DNA of 64,000 nucleotides from CADCTB01 sp964479465 (GTDB taxonomy: Bacteria; Actinomycetota; Acidimicrobiia; Acidimicrobiales; AC-14). The stretch's first letter is position 1. Every line of letters begins with the position of its first letter. Shown here in pieces: positions 1-9,313 of the stretch. Under the pieces are notes generated by a model. That model did no database searches. It saw nothing but the letters and a program-made list of their open reading frames with translations, and was not told where the DNA came from. A program made the translations under genes and the position numbers. The DNA lies in NCBI GenBank assembly GCA_964479465.1, contig CAYZMG010000008.1, forward strand, positions 28,139 through 92,138. The letters are read 5' to 3'.

Positions 1-1649
1 AGGTGCTGGACGGTGGCGGTGTAGGAGCCGCTGGTGCCGGTCATGACCAGCGAGTAGGTGCCGCTCACGGGACCGTTCACCGTCATCGTTCGGGTGCCCG
101 TGCCCGACGTCTGGCCGAGAACGGTGCCGTTCGGCGCCCGCAGGGTGGCGGTCACCGACTTCTTCGCCGGGCCGTTGACAGTGACGGTCATGGCGCCGGC
201 GCCCGAGCTGAAGGCGTGGGTAACCGACCGCCGCTTGTTGGTGAACGAACCGGTGAAGGTTTTCGTCACCGGAGCGTTCGGATCGGCGACGGTGACGGTG
301 ACCGTGTCGCTGGCCGACAGCTGGGTGTCGCTGGCGGTCAGGGACAGGATGTAGGTGCCGGCGGCGGAGAAGCCCGCGGTGGTGTCGACGGCGTTGGGAG
401 CGGCGAAGGTCACCGTGCCGGGGCCGGCGGCCTTGGCCCAGGCCACAGTCACCACCGCTCCGGCCGGCTTGCCGTCGTCGGTGACGGTGCCGTCGAGGGT
501 CGCCTGCTGGCCGAGCTGGATCGAGCGGTTGGGGCCGGCGTCGACAGTTGGCGCCACGTTGACCGGCGCACCCAGCGGGCCCCGCACCAGGAAGCGGCTG
601 TTGTAGGTGTTCCAGTGGGTGGCGAGGTAGGAGCCGGCCGCCGGCACGCCGGCGAGGAAGTAGTCGTCGTGGTTGCAGTCGAAGAGTCGACCGTCCCGGC
701 CCGGGCACACCGACTGCATCACGACAGGTCCGGACCCGTCGTCGTCGTAACACATCTCGTCGTTCTCGTCCCGGCAGTGGAAGTTCGGCGTGGCGTTCGG
801 GGCGTCGGGCTGGACACCGCCGAGGTTGTGCATCAGCTCGTGGGCCTCGGCGTAACCCCAGCAGCCGGCGTCGACCCGGCCGAAGGCGGTGTAGTAGCCG
901 TTGTTGGCGTTGGTCTGGCCGGGCTGGCTGTCGCGGTAGACCTGGCCGATGCCGCAGAGGACGTTGGCGTCCATCCACACCAGGTAGCGGCGGTCGGCGC
1001 GGTTGTAGCCCCGGGCCTTGAGCTCGGTGATGGTGTTGGAGAAGTTGTCGTCGGCAGTGGAGGGCAGCACCTCCTTGCGCACGACGAGCGTGCACGAGCC
1101 GGCGCCGTCGGACACGGTCACGAACGGCACGTGGACCTCACCGCCGGTTTCCGCCGCCGACATCCGGTACTGCCACTCCACGTAGGGCGCGAAGCTGCTC
1201 TGGATGAGCGGGGCGACGGTGGCGTAGCGGTCGGTGCCGGCGGTGGCGTAGATGGCCTCCACCCGGAAGCCAGAGGTGCCGTCGCCGGTGCAGGCGATGC
1301 CGTTGCCGTTGGTGCCCGGCCCGGGCGCCGGCGCCGGCAGGGCCGCCGCCGTCCCGGCCAGGGTCTCGGACCCCACGGGGACCCGGACGTCGACGTTCGC
1401 CGGCGCCGGGTCAGGCCCGTGGGTGCAGCCCAGGACGTCGTTGGCCCGGCCGCGGATCTCGAAGCCTCCCTGACACCGGTTCTCGGCCCGGCCCGGGGCC
1501 AGGCCGTCCCACACCATGCCCCGCGCCCGGTCGGTGGGCGGCGTGGCCTGGGCGCCGGCGCCGGGGCTGGTGCCGGCGAGGGCGGCGGCGGAGAGGACGG
1601 CCGCGGCGATGGCCTTCCAGAACGAGCGCTTGCGCGGGCGGTGTCGCAT
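1..1649 (-). CDS. Secreted zinc metalloprotease with PKD-like and PPC-like C-terminal domains (3' end off the window)
   Basis: The first ~35 residues form a signal peptide (basic MRHRPRKR, then an Ala-rich core ending GAGAQA), so it is exported. A catalytic region follows with HELMH at about residues 270-274, the zinc-binding HExxH motif, in a Cys-containing stretch. After about residue 360 comes an Ig/PKD-like domain (begins NVAPTVDAGPN) and then a beta-rich segment resembling the bacterial pre-peptidase C-terminal domain (ends GTYSLVMTGTSGSYTATVQ). The reading frame stays open to base 1, so the C-terminus is missing. The ATG at 1649 is chosen because it directly precedes the signal peptide. 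The exact peptidase family is not recognised; a secreted zinc endopeptidase role is inferred from HExxH. Confidence 0.8.
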   Translation of the reverse strand, partial: MRHRPRKRSFWKAIAAAVLSAAALAGTSPGAGAQATPPTDRARGMVWDGLAPGRAENRCQGGFEIRGRANDVLGCTHGPDPAPANVDVRVPVGSETLAGTAAALPAPAPGPGTNGNGIACTGDGTSGFRVEAIYATAGTDRYATVAPLIQSSFAPYVEWQYRMSAAETGGEVHVPFVTVSDGAGSCTLVVRKEVLPSTADDNFSNTITELKARGYNRADRRYLVWMDANVLCGIGQVYRDSQPGQTNANNGYYTAFGRVDAGCWGYAEAHELMHNLGGVQPDAPNATPNFHCRDENDEMCYDDDGSGPVVMQSVCPGRDGRLFDCNHDDYFLAGVPAAGSYLATHWNTYNSRFLVRGPLGAPVNVAPTVDAGPNRSIQLGQQATLDGTVTDDGKPAGAVVTVAWAKAAGPGTVTFAAPNAVDTTAGFSAAGTYILSLTASDTQLSASDTVTVTVADPNAPVTKTFTGSFTNKRRSVTHAFSSGAGAMTVTVNGPAKKSVTATLRAPNGTVLGQTSGTGTRTMTVNGPVSGTYSLVMTGTSGSYTATVQH

Positions 1650-1698
1650 TGGGCCGTCGTCGGCGCATCGCCCGGCCGGCTTGAACGAATTGGTCCGT

Positions 1699-2298
1699 TC
1701 ACACCACCACGGTGAGCGCGTCAGGCTGGGCGCGCACGGAGATCACCCGGGCCAGGCCCACGCCGGCCCCGTCCAGGCGAACCTTCAGCGGCCGCTCCAG
1801 CTCGACCTGGAGGGCTGCGGTCCGGCGCTCCTTGATGCCGGGATGAGGCAGGTGGGTGCCGTGGCGCAGGCGGGCCCGGACCGGGAGCAGCTGGTTGCGG
1901 GGCAGGTGGACGTCGTAGGTGTCGAGCAGGCCGTCGTTGGGATGGGCCCGGGGCCCGAGGTTCCAGTCGCCGAGGTACTGGGCGTTCATGGCGACGAAGG
2001 CCCGGGTCCACAGGCGGGTGCGGGCGACCAGATGGGAGACGAAGAGATGCAGGCGGCCGTCGAGGAGCGCCTCGCCCAGGTCGACGGTGAACCGCACGCC
2101 CTGGAGCTCCGTGCCGCCGGCGCCGCCGCCGAGGGTGCGGCACAGGTCGCCGCCGAGCAGGCCGAGTGCGGGAAGGGGCCGCCGGTCCCGGCGGGCGGCG
2201 TTGAGGGCGGCACCGGCCTCGGCGTCGGAGCGGACGATGACGCCTCCTTCCGGCAGCTCCCCAGGCTCGCCGTAGGGGTCACCTTTGCCGATAGGCAA
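1699..2298 (-). CDS. Diacylglycerol-kinase-family protein (C-terminal-domain-like)
   Basis: A 199-residue protein with signatures of the actinobacterial diacylglycerol/lipid kinase family: GGDLCRTLGG, then AMNAQYLGDWNLGPRAHPND and a PHPGIKERR segment. The classical N-terminal nucleotide-binding GGDGT motif of DAGK enzymes is not seen, so catalysis is uncertain. The start is TTG at 2298, because an in-frame TAG lies just upstream and no ATG or GTG is available. It follows helY by 64 bases on the same strand; Streptomyces keeps a comparable gene near tatC and the Ski2-like helicase. The gap holds a copy of the GGGCCGCTCGGGCC repeat. Confidence 0.6.
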   Translation of the reverse strand: MPIGKGDPYGEPGELPEGGVIVRSDAEAGAALNAARRDRRPLPALGLLGGDLCRTLGGGAGGTELQGVRFTVDLGEALLDGRLHLFVSHLVARTRLWTRAFVAMNAQYLGDWNLGPRAHPNDGLLDTYDVHLPRNQLLPVRARLRHGTHLPHPGIKERRTAALQVELERPLKVRLDGAGVGLARVISVRAQPDALTVVV

Positions 2299-2311
2299 GG
2301 CGGCTAGCCGT

Positions 2312-2335
2312 CCCGCTCAGAGGGCCGCTCGGGCC
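2312..2335. repeat. GGGCCGCTCGGGCC repeat, copy 1 (after helY)
   Basis: CCCGCTCAGAGGGCCGCTCG followed by GGCC. Partial hairpin GGCC-GCTCG-GGCC. Lies between the helY stop and the lipid-kinase-family start; the CGCTTCGCTCACTC repeat is next to it at 2346-2359. Confidence 0.6.
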
Positions 2336-2362
2336 ACGGCTCGATCGCTTCGCTCACTCGCC

Positions 2363-4984
2363 TCAGCCGCCCAGGACGGACGAGGCCGCCACCACCCCGC
2401 GGAACAGCCGGTCGCTGGCATCGCCGGCCGCTTTGGCCGTCGCCGGCTCGGGCGCCATCTGGCCCAGCTGGCGCACCAGGTCGATGAGCTGCTTGATGTT
2501 GCGGACGAAGTCGCCGCCCGACACCCCCTCGTCGACGATCACCTCCGACAGCTCCTCGCCGGCGGCCCAGCCGTGGGCGTGAGCGACGAAGCCCGGGTCG
2601 GGCCGGCGGGTCAGGGGCAGCCCGGCCTCCTCCTCGGCATGGTTCAGCTCGGTGGCCATGGCCGCCACCTGGGCCCAGCGCCGCTTCAGTCGCGACGACG
2701 GGAACCACGGCTCCTCGATGCGTCCCTCGGGCCGGCGGGCTTCGTAGGTGAAAGTGGAGGCCAGCGCCGCCACCCCGGTGGCGTCGAGATCGTCGAACAG
2801 GCCGCCCCGGAGCGCCTCGGCCACCAGCAGATCGCACTCGTGGTAGATGCGGGCCAGCGTGTCGCCGGCCTCGGTGAGGGACCAACCGTCGGTGTAGCCC
2901 CACGTCTCGAGCACCCGCAGCACCCGGTCGAACTGGTGGCCCAACGACTCGGTGCGGCCCTGGATCCGCCGGTCCAGCCGGCGCCGGTCCTTCTCCAGCC
3001 GCTCGGCCCGCTCGGCGGCGCGGAGGTGCCGGCGCAGGTCCGGGCAGTCGGTCACCGGCAGATTGTCAGCGACAAGGCCTTCGGCCGAGCCGGCGACGTG
3101 GCGGCCGTGCTTCTCGGTCACCGGCTGGGTCGGGCGGAGGCGAGCCAGAGCGAGGGCCACCTCCCGCCGAAAGGTGGGACTGCGGGGAGCGAAGGGCACG
3201 GGGAGCTCGACGCGCCCGACAGTGCGGGGCGGGAAACGGAAGTCACGCGCCGACAGGGTGAGGTAGCGCCGCTCCGGGGTGATGGCGCCGACGCGCACGT
3301 CGTCGCCCCGGCGGTTGGCGGTGGAGATGACCGCCACCCGGCCCCCGGACTTGCCGCCGGAGATCATGATCACGTCGCCGGGCTTGATCCGCTCCAAGGC
3401 GGCGACCACCCCGCTGCGGGCCGTGTGGCGGCGGGGGCGGCCGTCGTCGTCATCGCGCAGGAGCCGGCGATACTCCTCGACGTCGCCCAGCTCACAGGCG
3501 GCGTCCTTGCGGGCCATGGCCAGCAACTGGTCGGTGCGCTCCACCTGAGCTTCGAGGCGGACGACGTCGCGGTCAGAGGTGAACTGGGCGAAGGAGAGGT
3601 TGAGCAGGTGGCGGGCGGCCTCGGGCGGGTAGCGGCGCACCAGGTTGGCGGCCATGTTGTACGTCGGCCGGAACGACGAGCGCAGAGCGTACGTGCGGGT
3701 CGAAGCCAGGCCCGCGACCTGGTCGAACGGCACGTAGGGCGACCAGAGCACGACCGCGTAGCCGACCTCGTCGATCCCCCGGCGGCCGGCGCGCCCGGTG
3801 AGCTGGGTGTACTCCCCCGGGGTGAGGAACTCATGCCGCTCACCGGTGAATTTGGAAAGCTTCTCGATGACCACTGTGCGGGCCGGCATGTTGATGCCGA
3901 GGGCCAGGGTCTCGGTGGCGAAGACGGCTTTGACCAGGCCGGCGGAAAAACACGCCTCCACAGTCTCCTTGAAAGGCGGGACCATGCCGGCGTGGTGGGC
4001 GGCGAGGCCGGACTCCAGGGCGGCGAGCCACCGGCCATAGCCCAGGACGGCCAGGTCGGCCTCGGAGAGAACCTCGGTGCGGGCCTCGGCGATGGCCCTG
4101 ATCTGGGCCGCCTCCTCGGGCGTGGTCAGGCGCAGGCCGGCGTCGAGGCACTGCTTCACGGCGTCGTCGCAGGCGGCCCGGCTGAAGATGAAGTAGATCG
4201 CCGGCAGCATGCCCTCGTCCCAGAGGCGGTCGACGACCTCGGCCCGGCGCGGCGTGTGCAGGCGGGCGCGGGGGCTGGTGCGCCAGCGGTCCCCGGGGTG
4301 GGCGGGCCGCGACTCCAGGCGCAGGGCCTCCGGATTGGGCTTGCCATCGACGAAGGTGGGCATGAGGCGCAGGTGGTCGGCTTCCCGATCGCCGACCAGA
4401 TACAGGTGGTTGAGGGTGACCGGCCGCTTCTCCTCGATAATGGCCGTCGTCGCCCCCCGGACCGTCTGGATCCAGTCGGCGAACTCCTCGGCGTTGGAGA
4501 CGGTGGCCGACAGGCAGATGAGGTCGACCTCGGGCGGGGTGTGGATGATCACCTCCTCCCACACCGGGCCGCGGTAGCGGTCCTGGAGGTAGTGGACCTC
4601 GTCGAGGACGACGTAGCGCAGGCCGTCGAGGGAGGACGACGCCGCGTAGATCATGTTGCGGAGCACCTCGGTGGTCATGACCACCACGGGGGCGTCGCCG
4701 TTGATCGAGTTGTCCCCGGTGAGGAGGCCGACCTTCTCCGGTCCGTGCCGGCGGGAGAGGTCCCCGAACTTCTGGTTCGAGAGGGCCTTGAGGGGCGTGG
4801 TGTAGAAGGTCTTGCCCCCTTCAGCGAGGGCCTTGGCCACCGCGTACTCGGCCACCACCGTCTTACCCGAGCCGGTGGGGGCGGCCACGAGCACCGAGCG
4901 GCCGGCGTCGATGGCGTCGAGGGCCTGGAGCTGGAAGTTGTCGAGGCCGAAGGCGTAGGTGGCCGCGAACTCGTCGCGGGTCAC
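2363..4984 (-). CDS. helY: Ski2/Mtr4-like DEAD/DEAH-box RNA helicase HelY
   Basis: An ATP-dependent superfamily 2 helicase of 873 residues, related to Ski2/Mtr4/Dob1 and mycobacterial HelY, probably acting in RNA turnover. Visible motifs are Walker A APTGSGKT (residues 35-42), TTPLKALSNQ (Ia), DEVHYL (Walker B/DEVH), LSATVSN (III), a second RecA domain ending TGRAGRRGID (VI), and a long C-terminal helical region typical of the family. The start is the GTG at 4984, which overlaps the tatC stop as GTGA, implying translational coupling. The frame continues upstream through tatC, but that extension has no helicase similarity. Gene order tatA-tatC-helY matches mycobacteria. Confidence 0.9.
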   Translation of the reverse strand: MTRDEFAATYAFGLDNFQLQALDAIDAGRSVLVAAPTGSGKTVVAEYAVAKALAEGGKTFYTTPLKALSNQKFGDLSRRHGPEKVGLLTGDNSINGDAPVVVMTTEVLRNMIYAASSSLDGLRYVVLDEVHYLQDRYRGPVWEEVIIHTPPEVDLICLSATVSNAEEFADWIQTVRGATTAIIEEKRPVTLNHLYLVGDREADHLRLMPTFVDGKPNPEALRLESRPAHPGDRWRTSPRARLHTPRRAEVVDRLWDEGMLPAIYFIFSRAACDDAVKQCLDAGLRLTTPEEAAQIRAIAEARTEVLSEADLAVLGYGRWLAALESGLAAHHAGMVPPFKETVEACFSAGLVKAVFATETLALGINMPARTVVIEKLSKFTGERHEFLTPGEYTQLTGRAGRRGIDEVGYAVVLWSPYVPFDQVAGLASTRTYALRSSFRPTYNMAANLVRRYPPEAARHLLNLSFAQFTSDRDVVRLEAQVERTDQLLAMARKDAACELGDVEEYRRLLRDDDDGRPRRHTARSGVVAALERIKPGDVIMISGGKSGGRVAVISTANRRGDDVRVGAITPERRYLTLSARDFRFPPRTVGRVELPVPFAPRSPTFRREVALALARLRPTQPVTEKHGRHVAGSAEGLVADNLPVTDCPDLRRHLRAAERAERLEKDRRRLDRRIQGRTESLGHQFDRVLRVLETWGYTDGWSLTEAGDTLARIYHECDLLVAEALRGGLFDDLDATGVAALASTFTYEARRPEGRIEEPWFPSSRLKRRWAQVAAMATELNHAEEEAGLPLTRRPDPGFVAHAHGWAAGEELSEVIVDEGVSGGDFVRNIKQLIDLVRQLGQMAPEPATAKAAGDASDRLFRGVVAASSVLGG

Positions 4985-5676
4985 TTCTTGAGCAGCCGGC
5001 CAACGAGGATGGCGCCCTCGTAGAAGAGGTACATCGGCACGACCATCATGAACAGCGAGTACGGGTCCTGGCTGGGGGTGATCACCGCGGCCACGGCCAC
5101 GATGACGACGATCGCCGGCCGGCGCCAGCTGCGCAGCCTGCGGCTGGTGATGACCCCGGCCAGCTGGAGGAAGACAAGGAGGACGGGGAACTCGAAGGCG
5201 ATCCCGAAGGCGATGATCATCAGGATCATGAAGCTCAGGAACTTCGACGCGCTGAACAGCGGCGTGAGCTGGTCGCCGCCGACTCCGACCAGGAAGCGCA
5301 GGGCCGTCTCGAATGTGTAGATCGCCACCAGCGCACCGAGCATGAACAGCAGGATCGACACCACGATGAAGGGGATGGCGTAGCGCTTCTCCTTCTTGTG
5401 GAGGCCGGGCGTGATGAACCGCCACAGCTGCCAGAGCACGACCGGTGAGGCGAGGAAGGCGCCGGTCCACGCCGCCACCTTGATCCGGGTGGCAAACGCC
5501 TCGAGGGGGTCGAAGAAGACGAACTCGGTGTTGTTCGTGGCCTCGGTGTAGGGCTGGATCAGAAGGCTCAGGATCCGGTCGAAGACGATGAAGCCGACGA
5601 TTGCGCCGACGACTAGGGCCACGACGGAGATGATGAGGCGCCGGCGGAGCTCCGACAGGTGCTCGACCAGCGGCAT
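4981..5676 (-). CDS. tatC: Sec-independent (twin-arginine) translocase subunit TatC
   Basis: A polytopic membrane protein of 231 residues with about six hydrophobic segments. It begins with the conserved HLSELRRRL motif used in twin-arginine signal recognition and contains ITPGLHKKEKR and FGIAFEFPVL, the latter carrying the membrane glutamate typical of TatC. It forms the receptor core of the Tat export machinery with TatA/B encoded just upstream. The only canonical start in the frame after the tatA stop is ATG 5676. The 114-base gap to tatA is filled by two tandem copies of a hairpin repeat, an odd insertion in an otherwise tight operon. Confidence 0.95.
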   Translation of the reverse strand: MPLVEHLSELRRRLIISVVALVVGAIVGFIVFDRILSLLIQPYTEATNNTEFVFFDPLEAFATRIKVAAWTGAFLASPVVLWQLWRFITPGLHKKEKRYAIPFIVVSILLFMLGALVAIYTFETALRFLVGVGGDQLTPLFSASKFLSFMILMIIAFGIAFEFPVLLVFLQLAGVITSRRLRSWRRPAIVVIVAVAAVITPSQDPYSLFMMVVPMYLFYEGAILVGRLLKK

Positions 5677-5700
5677 CCGCTCGCCGAGATCCTCTCCGTC

Positions 5701-5757
5701 ATCCCACTCAGAGGGCCGCTCGGGCCCTCCATCCCACTCAGAGGGCCGCTCGGGCCC
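5701..5757. repeat. GGGCCGCTCGGGCC repeat, two tandem copies between tatA and tatC
   Basis: A 27-base unit beginning ATCCCACTCAGAGGGCCGCT occurs at 5701-5727 and 5731-5757. In the first copy GAGGGCC (5711-5717) pairs with GGCCCTC (5723-5729) around GCTCG, a 7-bp hairpin. Confidence 0.7.
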
Positions 5758-5790
5758 CGGGCTCTTGTCGGTGATGGCGATGATCCGGCC

Positions 5791-6165
5791 CTAGGACTGC
5801 GGTGCGTCCCCAGCGGGGGGCCCGTCGGTGGGAGTGGTGTCGGCCGGCGGCGGACCGCTGACCAGGCCGTGGCTGCCCGTCGTGACGGTCCCGTTCCCAT
5901 GCTCCGCCGGCGGAGCGGTCTCGGTCGGGATCATGGGGATAGGCGGCGGGTCATAGCCGGGCTGGGGTTGGGTGTAGGACGGGCGAGTGGGCTCAGGATC
6001 CATGGTGGCCTTGATCTCGTCCTGGAAGCCCTGCGACCACTTCCGCACCTCGGCGATGGCCTTGCCGACCTGCCGGCCGGCCTCCGGCAGCTTCTTGGGG
6101 CCCAGCACGATCAGGGCGACGACGAGGATGACCAGGATCTCCGCCGGTCCCAACGAGGTGGGCAA
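5791..6165 (-). CDS. tatA: Twin-arginine translocase subunit TatA/TatB
   Basis: A small single-span protein of 124 residues. The N-terminal helix (LGPAEILVILVVALIVLGP) is followed by the hinge and amphipathic helix (KKLPEAGRQVGKAIAEVRKW), the hallmark of TatA/TatB. LGPKKLPE resembles TatB as much as TatA, so the A or B assignment is open. The tail is long and rich in Pro and Thr. The start is TTG 6165, supported by GGAAGGA about six bases upstream. It supplies the pore or adaptor component for TatC encoded downstream. Confidence 0.88.
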   Translation of the reverse strand: MPTSLGPAEILVILVVALIVLGPKKLPEAGRQVGKAIAEVRKWSQGFQDEIKATMDPEPTRPSYTQPQPGYDPPPIPMIPTETAPPAEHGNGTVTTGSHGLVSGPPPADTTPTDGPPAGDAPQS

Positions 6166-6246
6166 TGTCTTCCTTCCCGGCGGGACCCTAACCCGCCTCC
6201 TCGCCGAAGGTGGGGCCCCTGCCCCACCCGGCGCTGTGCGGAAAGC

Positions 6247-6450
6247 CTACTGGCGGCGGTGCTCGTCCACGGTCGCGCCGAGTTTGGCCACCTCGGCCTG
6301 GACGTCGTTCAGCGCCGCCCCGGCCTCAGCCAGGTCGTTCATCGCCGTGCGCAACTCGCCGATGGACTTCGACAGCCGCATGAACGAGCGGATCATGAAG
6401 TACCCGCCGATCAGCAGGACGGGGATGAGCAAGAGCCAGAGGGCCTCCAT
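6247..6450 (-). CDS. Small single-pass membrane protein upstream of tatA
   Basis: A 67-residue protein with one N-terminal transmembrane helix (LWLLLIPVLLIGGYFMIRSF) followed by an amphipathic, coiled-coil-like segment rich in Ala, Glu and Leu. It lies 81 bases upstream of tatA in the same orientation. The architecture (one helix, then a long amphipathic helix) loosely resembles TatA/B, but it lacks the LGP/FG hinge. Function unknown; a role with the Tat system is suggested only by position. Confidence 0.65.
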   Translation of the reverse strand: MEALWLLLIPVLLIGGYFMIRSFMRLSKSIGELRTAMNDLAEAGAALNDVQAEVAKLGATVDEHRRQ

Positions 6451-6494
6451 GGGTTCAATCCTACCGCCGCCCGGTACGTAGAGCTGGTCCCCTC

Positions 6495-6500
6495 TAGAGT
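6495..6500 (+). promoter_or_regulatory. Candidate -10 element for the GDPD gene
   Basis: TAGAGT fits the actinobacterial -10 pattern TANNNT and lies six bases before position 6507, the spacing expected when transcription starts at the first codon. No convincing -35 is visible. It would explain translation from a leaderless mRNA. Confidence 0.35.
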
Positions 6501-6506
6501 CGGTCG

Positions 6507-7205
6507 ATCGTCGAGCCCCTCCGAACCCCGCCGATCGCCTTCGCTCACCGGGGCGGGCGGGCGCATGCCAACGACAACACCATCGAGGCCTTCCAGCTGG
6601 CGCTGAGGCTGGGCGCCACCGGGTTGGAGAGCGACGTTTGGCTGACCGCCGACGGGGTCGCCGTCCTCGACCATGACGGCAAGGTGAGGTCCGGCCTGCG
6701 CAGCCGGCCCATCGCCGGCCTGGACCGGAGCTCGCTGCCGGCGCACGTGCCGACCCTGGAGGACCTCTACGCCGAGTGCGGCACCGACTTCGAGCTGTCC
6801 CTGGACATCAAGGACCGGGCGGCGGCGTCCGCGGTCGCGGCCGTTGCCCGAGCCGCCGGCGCGCCGGAGCGCCTGTGGCTGTGCCATCCCGACTGGGAGC
6901 TGCTGGCCGAATGGCGCAAGGACCTCGATGACGTCCGGCTCGTCAACAGCACCAAGATGCGCGAGATGCGCAAGGGCCCGGAGCGGCGGGCGGCCCAGCT
7001 GTCAGCCGCCGGGATCGACACCGTCAACCTGCACTACGACGAGTGGACGGGGGGTTTGACGACGCTGTTCCACCGCTTCGGCGTGCTGGCATTCGGTTGG
7101 GACGCCCAGCACGAGCGCATGCTCACGAACCTGCTGCGGATGGGGATCGACGGGGTCTTCAGCGACCATGTCGACCGGATGGTCGACGCCCTCAGGCTGG
7201 GCTAG
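6507..7205 (+). CDS. Glycerophosphodiester phosphodiesterase family protein (start codon uncertain)
   Basis: The product contains AFAHRGGRAHANDNTIEAF, the N-terminal active-site region of GDPD enzymes, followed by LESDVWLTADGVAVLDHDG with the expected Glu, Asp and His, and a TIM-barrel-like remainder ending GIDGVFSDHVDRMVDAL. It would hydrolyse glycerophosphodiesters to glycerol-3-phosphate and an alcohol. There is no signal peptide, so it is probably cytoplasmic. No ATG, GTG or TTG exists in frame between the upstream TAG (6495) and the HRG motif; the first in-frame TTG (6624) would delete catalytic residues. I place the start at ATC 6507 (or GTC 6510), possibly leaderless. A sequence error is the alternative. 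Confidence 0.75.
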   Translation: MVEPLRTPPIAFAHRGGRAHANDNTIEAFQLALRLGATGLESDVWLTADGVAVLDHDGKVRSGLRSRPIAGLDRSSLPAHVPTLEDLYAECGTDFELSLDIKDRAAASAVAAVARAAGAPERLWLCHPDWELLAEWRKDLDDVRLVNSTKMREMRKGPERRAAQLSAAGIDTVNLHYDEWTGGLTTLFHRFGVLAFGWDAQHERMLTNLLRMGIDGVFSDHVDRMVDALRLG

Positions 7206-7359
7206 ACGTCTCGGGCGCTGAGGTCACAGAGTCCAGATCGGCCACCTGCCACTCGACGACGAACTCCGCCTCGAGGGAGGCCAGCATCTCGGGAAGCGGA
7301 CCCTCCGCGGGTCGCGGTCGGAACCTGATAGCGCCGTCAGTGCCGGTCAAGCGAGTCAC
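7192..7359 (-). CDS. Possible small protein (55 aa) between GDPD gene and leuS
   Basis: An open frame of 55 codons from GTG 7359 (or TTG 7350, with AGGAG eight bases upstream) to TGA 7192. It encodes MTRLTGTDGAIRFRPRPAEG and continues with an acidic, helix-prone segment containing EMLASLEAEFVVEWQVADLD. It lies just downstream of leuS on the same strand and overlaps the 3' end of the GDPD gene by 14 bases. No family recognised. The spaced ribosome-binding site and normal codon usage favour a real gene, but the short length keeps confidence low. Confidence 0.4.
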   Translation of the reverse strand: MTRLTGTDGAIRFRPRPAEGPLPEMLASLEAEFVVEWQVADLDSVTSAPETSSPA

Positions 7360-7428
7360 TCCTGGAATGTGGTGCGGGGAAATGCGATGGGGCTTGGAGT
7401 CTCAACCTTCCCCGCAGTATACGACGTT

Positions 7429-9231
<1,803 letters not shown>

Positions 9232-9239
9232 CGGAGTGG

Positions 9240-9312
9240 CCCCTCCCCGCCCCGCCGATCTGGCTGCACTGACGTGCGCATACGACCGTCACTGCAGCCA
9301 GAACGGGAGGGG
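9240..9312 (-). promoter_or_regulatory. leuA-leuS intergenic hairpin that can hide the leuS ribosome-binding site
   Basis: Bases 9260-9268 (CTGGCTGCA) pair with 9293-9301, and 9270-9274 pair with 9287-9291, leaving a single mismatch between them. An outer stem pairs CCCCTCCC (9240-9247) with GGGAGGGG (9305-9312). On the minus-strand mRNA the proximal arm reads GGGAGGGG just before the leuS GTG, so the outer stem would sequester the Shine-Dalgarno sequence. There is no U-tract, so it is not a classical terminator. Confidence 0.6.
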
Positions 9313-9313
9313 G

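Noticed and set aside
2285..5023. A 912-codon open frame on the plus strand antisense to helY
   Set aside because: It mirrors the helY coding frame in GC-rich DNA; no domain is recognisable in its translation, while helY has all helicase motifs.
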